A stretch of 64,000 bases of DNA. Origin: Alistipes sp. CAG:435. GTDB taxonomy: Bacteria; Bacteroidota; Bacteroidia; Bacteroidales; UBA932. Within the stretch, counting starts at the first letter, position 1. Each line of letters begins with the position of its first letter. Of the stretch, positions 1-9,700 are shown one piece after another. The stretch spans positions 1 through 64,000 of the forward strand of contig FR893154.1 in NCBI GenBank assembly GCA_000433355.1. Reading direction: 5' to 3'. Position numbers and translations under genes: made by a program. Below the pieces are notes generated by a model. It saw nothing but the letters and a program-made list of their open reading frames with translations. It was not told the DNA's origin and made no database searches.

Positions 1-52
1 GTTGGTGAGTTTGCCGAACCACAGCGACCGGGCGGTTTGAATATTCAAAAAA

Positions 53-1591
53 CTAAAGTTTCCTAAGAAGGTTGTTCATATTCACTTCCTTGTCGATGAT
101 GGTGCGGAGCTCGGCGATCGGAACCCTTTTCTGCTCCATGGTGTCGCGCTCGCGGATGGTGACGCAGTTGTCATTCAGCGTGTCGTGGTCAACGGTCACG
201 CAGAACGGCGTGCCGATGGCGTCCTGGCGGCGGTAGCGCTTGCCGATGGAGTCCTTTGGATCGTACTGGCAGTTGAAATCGTACTTGAGATCGTTCATCA
301 CCTCCTGAGCCTTCTCCGGCAGGCCATCTTTGTTAATCAAAGGCAGCACGGCCACCTTGACAGGGGCAAGCGGCGCCGGGATGCCCAGCACGACGCGGGT
401 TTCGCCGTTCTCAAGCTGCTCGACCTTGTAGGAATGGCTCAGCACTGCGAGGAACATTCTGTCCACACCGATGGAGGTCTCCACGCAGTAAGGAACGTAG
501 CTCTCGTTGGTCTCCGGGTCGAAGTACTGGATCTTCTTTCCGGACAGTCTCTGATGGTTGCCGAGGTCGAAGTCGGTACGGGAGTGGATTCCCTCCAACT
601 CCTTGAAACCGAACGGGAAGTTGAACTCGATGTCGGTCGCGGCGTTGGCGTAGTGGGCCAGTTTCTCGTGATCGTGGAAACGGTAGTTCTCGGCACCCAT
701 CCCGAGGTTGACGTGCCATTTCATGCGGTTCTCCTTCCACTTTTTGAACCACTCCATCTCGGTGCCAGGACGGCAGAAGAATTCCATCTCCATCTGCTCG
801 AACTCTCTCATTCTGAATATGAACTGTCTTGCGACGATCTCGTTTCTGAACGCCTTTCCGATCTGGGCGATACCGAACGGAATCTTCATGCGGCCCGTCT
901 TCTGGACGTTGAGATATTCAATGAATATTCCCTGTGCCGTCTCCGGACGCAGGTAGATCTTGTCGTCCGCCTCGCCGGTGTTGCTGATCTGGGTAGAGAA
1001 CATCAGGTTGAACTGACGCACGTCGGTCCAGTTCTTCGTGCCGGAAATCGGATCCACAATGTCGCAGTCAAGGATGATCTGCTTGTACTCCTTGAGGTCG
1101 TTGGCCTGCTCGGCTGCAACATAACGGTTGTGAACCTCGTCATATTTCGCCTTCTCCCTCAGAATGTTAGGGTTAGTGGCGCGGAACTGCTCCTCGTCGA
1201 AGGCATCTCCGAACCTCTTGCGGCCCTTCTCGACCTCCTTGTTCATCTTCTCCTCGATCTTGCCGAGATAGTCCTCGATCAGATTGTCGGCGCGGTACCT
1301 CTTCTTGGAGTCCTTGTTGTCGATGAGCGGATCGTTGAACGCCGCCACGTGGCCTGAAGCCACCCAAGTCTTAGGGTGCATGAACACGCAGGAATCAATG
1401 CCGACGATGTTCTCGTTCAGCCTTGTCATAGCGTTCCACCAGTACTGCTTGATGTTGTTCTTCAGCTCGACGCCCATCTGGCCATAGTCATAGACCGCGG
1501 CCAGTCCGTCATAAATCTCACTTGACGGGAATATGAACCCGTACTCCTTGCAATGTGCCACCAGCACCTTGAACAGTTCGTCCTGTGTCAT
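53..1591 (-). CDS. glyS: Glycyl-tRNA synthetase, single-chain class II type
   Basis: Charges tRNA-Gly with glycine in the cytoplasm. The 512-residue length fits the dimeric single-polypeptide (eukaryote/archaeal-like) GlyRS used by Bacteroidetes, not the two-subunit enterobacterial form. Class II motif 2 is visible around FRNEIVARQFIFRMREFEQ, followed by EMEFFC; motif 3 is around ETSIGVDRMFLAVL near residue 380. The C-terminal part (from about residue 405, VKVAVLPLINKDGL) is the anticodon-binding domain. The ATG at 1591 begins MTQDELFKVLVAHCKEYGF, a typical N terminus for the family. It stands alone, with a long repeat-rich gap upstream. Identification rests on motifs and length and is secure. 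Confidence 0.97.
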   Translation of the reverse strand: MTQDELFKVLVAHCKEYGFIFPSSEIYDGLAAVYDYGQMGVELKNNIKQYWWNAMTRLNENIVGIDSCVFMHPKTWVASGHVAAFNDPLIDNKDSKKRYRADNLIEDYLGKIEEKMNKEVEKGRKRFGDAFDEEQFRATNPNILREKAKYDEVHNRYVAAEQANDLKEYKQIILDCDIVDPISGTKNWTDVRQFNLMFSTQISNTGEADDKIYLRPETAQGIFIEYLNVQKTGRMKIPFGIAQIGKAFRNEIVARQFIFRMREFEQMEMEFFCRPGTEMEWFKKWKENRMKWHVNLGMGAENYRFHDHEKLAHYANAATDIEFNFPFGFKELEGIHSRTDFDLGNHQRLSGKKIQYFDPETNESYVPYCVETSIGVDRMFLAVLSHSYKVEQLENGETRVVLGIPAPLAPVKVAVLPLINKDGLPEKAQEVMNDLKYDFNCQYDPKDSIGKRYRRQDAIGTPFCVTVDHDTLNDNCVTIRERDTMEQKRVPIAELRTIIDKEVNMNNLLRKL

Positions 1592-1828
1592 AGTATTGTT
1601 GTACTTTAAAAATTCTCAAAGTCATCTGAATATGCCTCGGCAACTCCCCCCTCTTCCGGCGACCACGTACCGGCATATTCCATAACGCTCACTAAAAACT
1701 TACAAACTTACATATAAATCTGCGATTTTTACGCCCGTCCCATAAGAAAGAAACAGTTTTTTAGAGGGAATATACACATTTTCACGCAAGAATCATCGTG
1801 AAGGAAACACGTCACTTGCGCACCGACG

Positions 1829-1860
1829 CTTGCCACGTCACTTGCCACGTCACTTGCCAT
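1829..1860. repeat. 12-base tandem repeat (CTTGCCACGTCA)
   Basis: Two full copies of CTTGCCACGTCA followed by a partial CTTGCCA. A further diverged GTCACTTGC lies just upstream at 1811-1819. It is non-coding and sits upstream of glyS. Function unknown. The unit contains TGCCACG, the same heptamer that ends the hairpin elements described elsewhere, which may be chance. Confidence 0.7.
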
Positions 1861-1961
1861 CATTGCTACGCTTCCTCCCCTGGGTCTCCTCTCTTCGCAT
1901 CTCAGTGCGATTTGTCCACCCAAAGCACCGTTGCGCCGGACATACCGTGCCTTTTAGCCAT

Positions 1962-1995
1962 TTTGTCCGGAGATCGCAGCCTTTCACCGGACAAA
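1962..1995. repeat. Inverted repeat TTTGTCCGG / CCGGACAAA
   Basis: Perfect 9-base arms separated by 16 bases, in the gap upstream of glyS. There is no T-run on either side, so it is not an obvious terminator. It could be an operator or a decayed mobile-element end. Confidence 0.5.
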
Positions 1996-2010
1996 TAGGG
2001 AGTGTATAGT

Positions 2011-2046
2011 CCTGAAAAAAGTTTTTTTGGTAAACTTTTTTTCAGG
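2011..2046. repeat. A/T-rich hairpin with 14-base arms
   Basis: CCTGAAAAAAGTTT pairs with AAACTTTTTTTCAGG across a short loop (one bulged T). The T-rich stem could help stop transcription in either direction, downstream of the ATPase gene at 2193-3335, but no T-run follows the stem. Confidence 0.5.
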
Positions 2047-2060
2047 ATGACACAGAGGGT

Positions 2061-2141
2061 CGTGGCAGATAACATATTATTTATCAGTACTATAAGCAAA
2101 CTCGTGGTACGAAAACCGACACTACGAGTTTACTTATTAAG
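2061..2141 (-). repeat. 3'-flanking hairpin element, copy C
   Basis: Read on the minus strand this begins about 50 bases after the ATPase stop codon: AATAAG, a hairpin with 11-base arms (AAACTCGTAGT / ACCACGAGTTT, one mismatch, 12-base loop), TTGCTTAT, then a conserved tail ending TGCCACG. The flanks match those of two elements at 62.1 and 63.4 kb, while the stem sequence differs. It also carries a GTG-started 29-codon frame on the plus strand from 2062, which I regard as secondary. Confidence 0.65.
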
Positions 2142-2192
2142 CTTATTATAAACCCATTAAGTGCCACACCACCACTTGCCATCGAACCCGTA

Positions 2193-3335
2193 TCAAGCGT
2201 TATTGTACTGCCGATTGACCCAGAGCCAGAGGAACTTGTCTGGGATGGAATATTCCTTCAAATCAACGGTGATGATGTCTTCCTTGAGGAGTTTGCGGAT
2301 GGCGGCGTTGACAACGCTGGCGGTGGATAGCTGATAGCGGTTAATAAAAGCGGACGTGTTGACATTACGCACGTGCGCCTCGTTCGCGATGGCGGACAGA
2401 ACTCGTTTTTGGTTTTCTGTCAGGCTAGACATCAGCTCGGCGAATTGAACCTCATTCATCAACAATATGTTGTCTATTGACATCCGTATCACTTCAATAG
2501 AACACTCCTCTCCCCTATCTATCGACGCGAAAGCCTCATTAAAGACACGTTGCATGTAATAAGTATATCCTTCAAACAAGTCATAGACGTACTCAACCAC
2601 CGCTTTGGCTATCCTCTTGCCATATTCATTGAACATCTTCCCGACAAAATCTGAGTAAATGTCTTTATCGAGAGCCTTCAGTTCCAATGGATCAGCACTT
2701 TTATAGAAAGGACGAGCCGGGGACTGAAACATCGCGCTCATAATGCTCCTCTTGCTTCCCGCAAACACGAAATGGCAGTTCTTCATTTTCTGAATATGCC
2801 CGCGAAGGAGAGCCTCGACGTTACCATCCTCATATTCATTTATTTGCTGAAACTCATCAATCGCGACGAGGCACGGCTTCCCCGCATTGTCGAGGTAATT
2901 GAATATCTCTTCCAATGTGAACTCCGGCCGCTGAATATCCCCAAGGCTCACACCGAACGAAGGCTGTCCGGTAACGGAATCGTAGGTTATCTTGCCTTGA
3001 AGCGACTTCAAGGCACTTACAAGCTTATCAAGTACTTTTTTTCCGGCAGGCTGTAACGCCCTGAACACTTCCTTACCCAAAAAGAAAGTGAACTCTCTGA
3101 GACTTGTAGTATGCAGAATATCAACAAAAAACGTGTAGTAAGGACGTTTGATTTCCTCCCGCTCGAACACGTGCGTTATCAACCCCGTCTTGCCCATTCT
3201 GCGAGGCGAGAACAGAACCACATCATTCCCGTTCATCAATGATTTTGCCAACCTCTGCGTCTCGCTGACTCTGTCACAGAAACATTCATCTGGGATATAC
3301 CCTCTGGTTATAAACGGATTATGAATTGTTTTCAT
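2193..3335 (-). CDS. AAA-type ATP-binding protein (STAND-like ATPase)
   Basis: A 380-residue cytoplasmic P-loop ATPase. The Walker A segment SPRRMGKTGL is at residues 43-52, and Walker B LVAIDEFQQ at about 156-164. The C-terminal third looks like a winged helix (AHVRNVNTSAFINRYQLSTASVVNAAIRKLLKEDII), the layout common to the Bacteroidetes ATP-binding family often annotated as an archaeal-type ATPase. These proteins are abundant in Bacteroidales and poorly characterised, so no substrate or partner can be given. It is a single gene whose own promoter overlaps three 14-base repeats, suggesting self-regulation through the C-terminal helix-turn-helix (inference). Base composition and GAATAT density match the host chromosome. 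Confidence 0.88.
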   Translation of the reverse strand: MKTIHNPFITRGYIPDECFCDRVSETQRLAKSLMNGNDVVLFSPRRMGKTGLITHVFEREEIKRPYYTFFVDILHTTSLREFTFFLGKEVFRALQPAGKKVLDKLVSALKSLQGKITYDSVTGQPSFGVSLGDIQRPEFTLEEIFNYLDNAGKPCLVAIDEFQQINEYEDGNVEALLRGHIQKMKNCHFVFAGSKRSIMSAMFQSPARPFYKSADPLELKALDKDIYSDFVGKMFNEYGKRIAKAVVEYVYDLFEGYTYYMQRVFNEAFASIDRGEECSIEVIRMSIDNILLMNEVQFAELMSSLTENQKRVLSAIANEAHVRNVNTSAFINRYQLSTASVVNAAIRKLLKEDIITVDLKEYSIPDKFLWLWVNRQYNNA

Positions 3336-3353
3336 AACGAGCTACATTTTTAG

Positions 3354-3396
3354 CAAAAATAATTATCCGTTTTGAATAATCCAAATCAAATAATCC
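3354..3396 (-). promoter_or_regulatory. Promoter with three 14-base direct repeats upstream of the ATPase gene
   Basis: On the minus strand TTTG (3382-3385), 20 bases, then TATTTTTG (3354-3361) fits the Bacteroidetes TTTG/TAnnTTTG promoter, about 20 bases upstream of the ATG at 3335. Overlapping it, GGATTATT, GGATTATT and GGATAATT occur with starts exactly 14 bases apart (plus-strand blocks starting at 3361, 3375 and 3389). The repeats cover the -33 box, the spacer and the -7 box, as expected for an operator. Confidence 0.65.
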
Positions 3397-3544
3397 ATTT
3401 TGGAAAATTTTAATAAAGAAAACCACAACTCTCTCAACACCAGTCTCAGACCATTTCAGACAGAATTTTACAACTCACAACAGGATTCTATATTGTCATG
3501 GTTGGATCATAGTGCTTCACTCTGCTTATAGCTTAGTATTTGTA

Positions 3545-3740
3545 AACACCAATTATTGAAGATTCAAGTCAATACACTCCAAGACGATTGACGGCTGGGC
3601 TGAGGCTTAAATTTCAGTCCACGACTCGCATCATCATTCTTACGCAACTCGAAACAGCTAAGGGCGGTACTCCTAAAAAAGAGATGGTGGAAAATTATAA
3701 ACTCGAGAAACTGACCGACAAATACGATTACTTCAAGTAA
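3545..3740 (+). pseudogene. Orphan open frame, possible 3' end of a lost gene
   Basis: An open frame of about 65 codons with no start codon ends at a TAA at 3738-3740. Its charged C-terminal half reads GGTPKKEMVENYKLEKLT, which looks like real protein. It follows an in-frame stop at 3542, so if genuine it is a truncated gene tail left in an accessory gap between the ATPase and fic genes. I do not recognise the family. The rest of 3397-3846 shows nothing further. Confidence 0.2.
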
Positions 3741-3846
3741 TCTACCTCATTTCGATTGCTTTCTGCATCATTTTCTTTGTTTTGATGCAGAAAATTCGTT
3801 TTTGAGGCAGAAAAACACTATCTTGGCCCTGTAAACCATACGCGCT

Positions 3847-4893
3847 ATGCACGAATTTGATTTCATAAACCGCCCCAAAGAACTTCTCACGCCGGAGGTC
3901 GTGGCTCTGCTGACCCGCCTCCACGAATGCCGCGGCCGCCAGGAACTCTTCATCGAGGCCGAGCCTGATGTGCTCACAGCCCTACTGGAGGTCGCCAAAA
4001 TCCAGAGTACCGACGCATCCAACCGCATCGAGGGCATCTATACCTCTGACGAGCGCCTAAAAGCCATCGTTCAAGAAAAGGTCCAGCCCCGAAACCGAAA
4101 CGAGGAAGAGATCTCCGGCTACCGCGACGTGCTGGCCACCATCCACGAATCCTACGAACACATCACCCCGCGCCCCAACAGCATCCTCCAATTGCACCGG
4201 GACCTCTATTCCTTCAGCAGCAGCGCCGTAGGTGGTGTATATAAAAACTCGGACAACATCATTGCAGAGAAGCACGCCGACGGCACGGAAACAGTCCGCT
4301 TCCTCCCGGTCCCTGCCTTCCAGACGGCCGATGCCATACGGAACCTCTGCACCAGATACAATGATGCCATCGAGGCCGCGACCTATAATCCGCTGATCCT
4401 GATGCCGATATTCATCCTGGACTTCCTTTGCATCCACCCGTTCAATGACGGAAACGGCCGCATGAGCCGCCTTCTGACGCTTCTCCTCCTGTACCGCGCC
4501 GGATTCATTGTGGGCAAGTACATCAGCATCGAGATGCTCATCGAGAAGAGCAAGGACTCCTATTATGAAGCGCTGCAGGCCAGTTCCCTAGACTGGCACC
4601 AGGACGGAAACAACTATCTTCCCTTCCTCAAGTACATGCTGGGGGTCGTGGTTAAAGCCTATAATGAATTCGAGAATCGTGTTGAGCACCTTCGTTATCG
4701 CAAGATTTCCAAGCCTGAGCGCATCAAGGCCATCATCGAGCGCACCCTTGGCAAGATCACCAAGAAGGAGATATCCCAGACCTGCCCGGACATTAGCCTC
4801 ACCACCATCGAGCGCACCCTGTCCGACCTTCTTGCCGCCGGTTACATCGAGAAGACAGGAACCGGCAGGGCTACGGCCTATGTAAAGAAATAA
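3847..4893 (+). CDS. Fic family protein (predicted AMP-transferase)
   Basis: A 348-residue Fic-domain enzyme, expected to transfer AMP or another nucleotide-derived group from a nucleotide to a hydroxyl of a target protein. The Fic signature HPFNDGNGRMSR is complete at residues 197-208. An inhibitory S-x-x-x-E-G motif (SNRIEG, residues 58-63) lies N-terminal to the Fic fold, so this is a class II, self-inhibited member. The C terminus (about 285-346) forms a winged helix, ending KTGTGRATAYVKK. The start at 3847 follows directly on the accessory gap. No separate antitoxin gene is needed for this class. A broken IS3-family transposase immediately downstream suggests that the region is mobile. 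Confidence 0.93.
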   Translation: MHEFDFINRPKELLTPEVVALLTRLHECRGRQELFIEAEPDVLTALLEVAKIQSTDASNRIEGIYTSDERLKAIVQEKVQPRNRNEEEISGYRDVLATIHESYEHITPRPNSILQLHRDLYSFSSSAVGGVYKNSDNIIAEKHADGTETVRFLPVPAFQTADAIRNLCTRYNDAIEAATYNPLILMPIFILDFLCIHPFNDGNGRMSRLLTLLLLYRAGFIVGKYISIEMLIEKSKDSYYEALQASSLDWHQDGNNYLPFLKYMLGVVVKAYNEFENRVEHLRYRKISKPERIKAIIERTLGKITKKEISQTCPDISLTTIERTLSDLLAAGYIEKTGTGRATAYVKK

Positions 4894-4901
4894 TCCTCCT
4901 A

Positions 4902-5300
4902 TTGATCTATTTTCATAAGTCAATAATTTCTCAGTATGACACAATACATCGCATAGAGGTACTCAAAAAAGCCATTTCAAGGCATGGAGTACCGGAAATA
5001 ATCAATTCCGATCAGGGCTGCCAGTTTACGAGCAAGGAATGGGCTGACGCCTGCTCTCAGCACTCTGAAATGAAGGTCAGCATGGACGGCCGCGGCCGTG
5101 CTAAAGACAATATCTGGATAGAAAGATTTTGTAAAACGATAAAATACGAGTATATTTACATCCAGCCGGAGGAAAACGGCGCGGATCTGTTCTTTGGAAT
5201 CAAGAGATTTATTGACGACTACAACTACCACCGTCGTCACCAAGGAATCAACCGTACAGTACCAAGCAAGCTTTACATTCGTCAGGCAGCTTGGTCTTAA
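4902..5300 (+). pseudogene. IS3-family transposase, C-terminal fragment
   Basis: 132 codons covering only the second half of an IS3-type integrase catalytic (rve) domain. The second catalytic Asp is in INSDQGCQFTSKEW, and the catalytic Glu in DNIWIERFCKTIKYEY. The first catalytic Asp and the whole upstream orfA/helix-turn-helix part are missing. Similarity appears to begin near 4957 (IEVLKKAISRHGVPEI); the preceding codons look like chance extension. It cannot be active. No terminal inverted repeats or target duplication could be recognised by eye. Confidence 0.85.
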
Positions 5301-5436
5301 CTAAGAACAACACTGTACCTGTTTAAATAACGATAGTATTGCAGGAGAAAGTATTAACTTTAGAGACAATGAAAGACATAAGTTGCATTAAAAGAACCAT
5401 ATAAAATTATTAATGACACCACTAAATTTTTAACCA

Positions 5437-6768
5437 ATGGTAACATTCTTTCGTTTTTCTTCCAAACCGGCCTGTATCCTGGCATGTGCGCTTGCATTAT
5501 GCGTAGGATGCAATGATGATGACAAGAAAGGAGGCACATCATCGAAAGAGTCTCTGGCGCTTACGTCATTCCATCCTAATTACGGGAAGTATCAAGAGAA
5601 GGTCATCCTGCAAGGGAAAGGCTTCGGTGACCCTTCCCAGATGCGGGTATATTTTAATCAGAGAAAAGCACCTGTCATCGGGGTCAGCCGCGATGGCACG
5701 GAATTGTACGTGCAGGCTCCGCGGCTCCCCGGTGATACTTGCGTCATCTCTGTGTCGAACGGCAAGGACTCTCTTTCCTACGAAGAAACATTTGCTTACA
5801 CGGTCTCTACCACTGTGACCACGGTCTGTGGCAACGGCACCGGCATCTATAAAGCCGGAGACCTGAGCGAGGCGCAAGTCTCTCCTTATTATTGCTGCGT
5901 AGACAGCAGCGAAAACGTGTTCGTAATAGACCACAGCAGCTCAAACGGAGATGGAGGGAGCGTCAATGGCATTGCCAGGATTGATTTCAAGACGAATGAA
6001 CTGGTGACGATTTCGACTCAGTACTATGCGAACGTGCCTTGCGTTGACCCTGTCACTCAGAAGGTCATGGCCCCTACCGAGACTACAGTCGGGATGTTCG
6101 TCGAGATGGATCCGAAAGAGATGTGGGGTCTGAGGGTCCGGGACTTCGGCGCAAAGATCGACTGGTCGAAGAGTTCTGCAGGCCGTCCTGCGAACGGCTA
6201 TAAGCACACTTTCGTGGTGAATCCTTACGACGGATTCATTTACACGCGTTTCTATTACGGCCAGGTAGTGAAAATCAATCCTGTGACTTATGAGGCAGAG
6301 GTTGTCTGCGACACTCCTAACGGAGATTCTTTCGGCCTTACGTTCCGGCCAACAGACCCTAACGTGCTTTACGTGGCTTGCTGGAGCAATATGACAGGCA
6401 TGGCCAATTCCATCGCGAAGGTCGACCTCAACAAGGACAAGCCGGAGATGGAGAAACTGACGAGCGGAATCACCGGCCACAGGGATGGCAAGATTGCCGA
6501 GGCTCGGTTCAATTGCCCGGCCCAGCTTTTCAGCGATAATGACGGCAACATCTACGTTGCCGACTGCGATAACCACTGCATCAGGAGGATAACTCCGGAA
6601 AACCAGGTGGAGACAGTGCTGGGAGTTCCCGGAAAGTCAGGCTGGAAAGACGGCACAAAAGAAGAGGCTCTCTTCAAGTATCCAAGAGGCATCGGAATAA
6701 GCAAAGACGGTTCTGTCTACGTGGCTGACTTCGGCAACAGGAGAGTCCGCAAACTATCCATCAACTAA
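5437..6768 (+). CDS. IPT/TIG- and NHL-repeat lipoprotein of glycan locus 1
   Basis: 443 residues with a signal sequence and lipobox ending at Cys25 (ALCVGC-NDDD), so probably surface- or periplasm-anchored. An IPT/TIG immunoglobulin-like domain follows (about 40-120: LTSFHPNYGKYQEKVILQGKGF). A beta-propeller of NHL-type repeats then runs to the C terminus, with repeat units such as DNDGNIYVADCDNHCIRRI and SKDGSVYVADFGNRRVRKL. Such proteins are regular members of SusC/SusD loci and are thought to bind glycan at the cell surface. It lies 11 bases before susC and is the first gene of the operon, an unusual position because these genes usually follow susD. Ligand unknown. Confidence 0.9.
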   Translation: MVTFFRFSSKPACILACALALCVGCNDDDKKGGTSSKESLALTSFHPNYGKYQEKVILQGKGFGDPSQMRVYFNQRKAPVIGVSRDGTELYVQAPRLPGDTCVISVSNGKDSLSYEETFAYTVSTTVTTVCGNGTGIYKAGDLSEAQVSPYYCCVDSSENVFVIDHSSSNGDGGSVNGIARIDFKTNELVTISTQYYANVPCVDPVTQKVMAPTETTVGMFVEMDPKEMWGLRVRDFGAKIDWSKSSAGRPANGYKHTFVVNPYDGFIYTRFYYGQVVKINPVTYEAEVVCDTPNGDSFGLTFRPTDPNVLYVACWSNMTGMANSIAKVDLNKDKPEMEKLTSGITGHRDGKIAEARFNCPAQLFSDNDGNIYVADCDNHCIRRITPENQVETVLGVPGKSGWKDGTKEEALFKYPRGIGISKDGSVYVADFGNRRVRKLSIN

Positions 6769-6779
6769 AGATTATTCTA

Positions 6780-9700
6780 ATGAAGAAACAGTTATATTTC
6801 CTGATTTCTATCATATTGATGATAGGATCTTTTCAAGCCCATGCCCAGACTTACAGGCTGGCAGGAACGGTTTATGACCAGGATGGCCCACTGCCTGGAG
6901 TCGCCGTAATAGTCCAAGGTTCTACAGTGGGAACGATGACTGACGACAAAGGGCATTTTTCCATCAAGGCTCAGAAAGGCGACAAGCTGATTTTCCAGAT
7001 GATGGGGTTCAAGGACATTGAATATATCGTCGTAAAGGAAAACACGAAAATTAGCATAACGTTCACGGAAACGACTCAGGAACTTGACCAGGTCATCATC
7101 ACGGCTCTCGGTACCACCCAGAGGAAGATATCTAACCTGGCTGCAGTGACATCCATTGACGCAAAACTGCTTGATCAGCCTACGACATCCATCAGTAACC
7201 TCCTCGGGGGCAGAGTCGCTGGTGTCATTTCTTCTTTGACCAGCGGAGAGCCAGGCAAAAACATTGCCGAGTTCTGGATTCGAGGCATAGGGACATTCGG
7301 AGCTAATTCTTCTGCCCTTGTGCTGATTGACGGGCTGGAAGGCGACATCAACTCGATAGACCCTTCGGACATCGAGAATTTCTCCGTCCTGAAAGATGCA
7401 TCTGCCACCGCAGTTTATGGCGTCAGGGGTGCCAACGGAGTCGTGCTTATCACCACGAAACGAGGCAGCACGGACAAAGTACGCATCACTGGCAGGGTTT
7501 CAACTACTTTGTCTCACCTTAGGAGGCTTCCTGATTATGTGGGTGCATACGATTATGCAACTCTTGCAAATGAAGCCAGAGAGGTGCGCGGAGAAGAGCC
7601 GCTGTATTCCAACGTCGAGATGGACATTATCCGCAATAATCTGGACCCCGATCTCTATCCAGACGTGAACTGGCAGAAGGAAATCGTGAAGAATAATTCA
7701 TGGAAGAGGGCCTACTATGTGAGTGCGCAAGGAGGAGCCAAGGCTGCGAAATATTTCCTGTCTTTGTCTGTCAATCAGGAAGATGCGGCCTATAAAGTGG
7801 ACCATTCCAGCCCTTACGCCCAGAACGTCGGTTACGATACATACGGATTCCGCTCCAACATTGACATGAACCTGACTCCGACTACCAAGCTTTATTTCGG
7901 TAGCACGGGTCACCTGGCCGTGAACAGGAATCCTGGCGTCGCAAACACAGATTACATCTGGTCCGCCCAGGCAAATATTCATCCTCTCCGACTTCCCACT
8001 GTATATTCCAATGGACAGTTGCCGGGCGTAGGACAGGGTGCGCAGACTTCCCCTTACGTTATGATCAACCGTTTGGGAAAACGTTTGGACACAGAGTTCC
8101 AGTCTAAGACGACAGTCGCTCTTGAACAAGACCTGGGCATGATCACTAAGGGACTTAGGATTCGCGCGCAGGGTGCTTTCGATTACACTTCATGGTTCAG
8201 CGAGAGCCGCCATGTCCAGCCAGAGCTTTACGAGGCGGTGAGCAGGACATCTACCGGAGAACTGGTGACGATCAAGAGGGTTAGCGAGCAAGCTGCTTCT
8301 TACAATAAGACAACGAATAATTATAGGAAATATCACTTCGAGTCCACTCTTAATTATGATCGTCTGTTCGGCAAAGACCACAGGGTTTCTGGCCTTGTCT
8401 ACTACTATATGTCCGATGATAAGTATTCCAGCGAGAGCGTCAGCAACATGAGCGCCATCCCAAAGAGATATCAAGGAATATCCAGCCGGCTGACTTACGG
8501 CTACCCTGACACCTATCTGATAGACCTGAACTTCGGATACACCGGATCGGAGAACTTCCAGAAAGGCAGGCGTTTCGGATTCTTCCCTTCCGTGGCTGTC
8601 GGCTGGGTGCCTACCCAATATAAGTTCATGAAGGACAATCTGCCTTGGCTGAATTTCTTCAAGGTCAGGGCTTCTTACGGAACGGTCGGGAACGACCGGA
8701 TTTCATCCAAGAGATTCCCTTACCTTACAATCGTCAATCGAGGTACGACTTCCCCTTGGGGATCGGCCTCTGCGGAAACTCTTTGGGAAACGTACACAGG
8801 TGCCGACAACCTCAAATGGGAGGTGGCGACTAAGTTCGACCTCGGATTCGAGGGAACGCTTTTCGTCGATAAGGTGGATTTCGTCCTGGACTTTTTCAAT
8901 GACGTGCGTGACGGAATATTCCAGGAACGCCAGCAAGTTCCTCTCTATGTCGGGCTCATGTCCAGGCCTTACTCCAACATAGGTAAGATGCGTTCATACG
9001 GCGCTGATGGCAATGTTTCATTCAAGCAGAAGATTGGAAGCGACATGAACCTCACCCTCAGGGCCAATTTCACATACTCTAAGAATGATGTCAAGAATTG
9101 GGAGGAGTCGAATCCTGCCTATCCTTATCAGGAGCGCTCAGGCTATCCTTACGGAGTCGTAAGGGGTTATTACGCCCTTGGCTTGTTCAAAGATCAGCAA
9201 GACATAGATACAAGCCCGGTGCAGACGTTCGGTGAATACAGGCCGGGAGACATCAAGTATCGCGACGTAAATGGAGATGGCCGCATAGATTCCGATGACC
9301 GAGTGCCTATCGCTTATGGGCTGTCATCGTCAGGGGCTATCGTTCCTATCCTGATGTACGGCTTCGGCGGTGAGTTTCAGTACAAAAAGCTCAGCATCGG
9401 GGTGCTCTTCAAGGGAACCGGAAATTCAGATTTCTTCTATGGCGGAGCGGGCTACATTCCTTTTGCTTCCGGAAGGCTCGGAAACGTGCTTGCGCAAGCC
9501 ATGGAATACAAGAACAGATGGATTCCTAAAGATTATGCCGAAAAGTATGGGATTCCGCTCGAGCAGGCTGAGAATCCCGACGCGATTTATCCACGCTTGA
9601 CCTATGGAAGCAGTTCGAACAACACCCAGACTTCCACGTTCTGGAAAGGAAATGGAAGGTACTTGAGACTTCAAGAAATTACCATCAATTACAACTGGTC

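Larger units (their letters stand above)
1592..2192. other. Repeat-rich intergenic region, no gene seen
   Basis: About 600 bases between glyS and the ATPase gene, both on the minus strand. I see no credible protein. It holds 12-base tandem repeats (1829-1860), an inverted repeat TTTGTCCGG/CCGGACAAA (1962-1995), a 14-base inverted repeat (2011-2046) and a hairpin element (2061-2141), all listed separately. A weak minus-strand -7-like TAAGTTTG lies at 1703-1710, which could serve glyS, but no matching -33 box is visible. Confidence 0.6.

Noticed and set aside
185..1357. 390-codon open frame opposite glyS
   Set aside because: It is the complementary-strand shadow of a well-conserved gene and has no recognisable domain.
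1729..2099. Short frames in the gap upstream of glyS
   Set aside because: They run through tandem and inverted repeats, are mutually overlapping on both strands and show no protein-like pattern.
2061..2157. Small proteins read from GTG through the three hairpin elements
   Set aside because: The peptides are similar, but the paired stem changes are better explained by folding; no ribosome-binding sites are evident and lengths differ (27 to about 47 codons).
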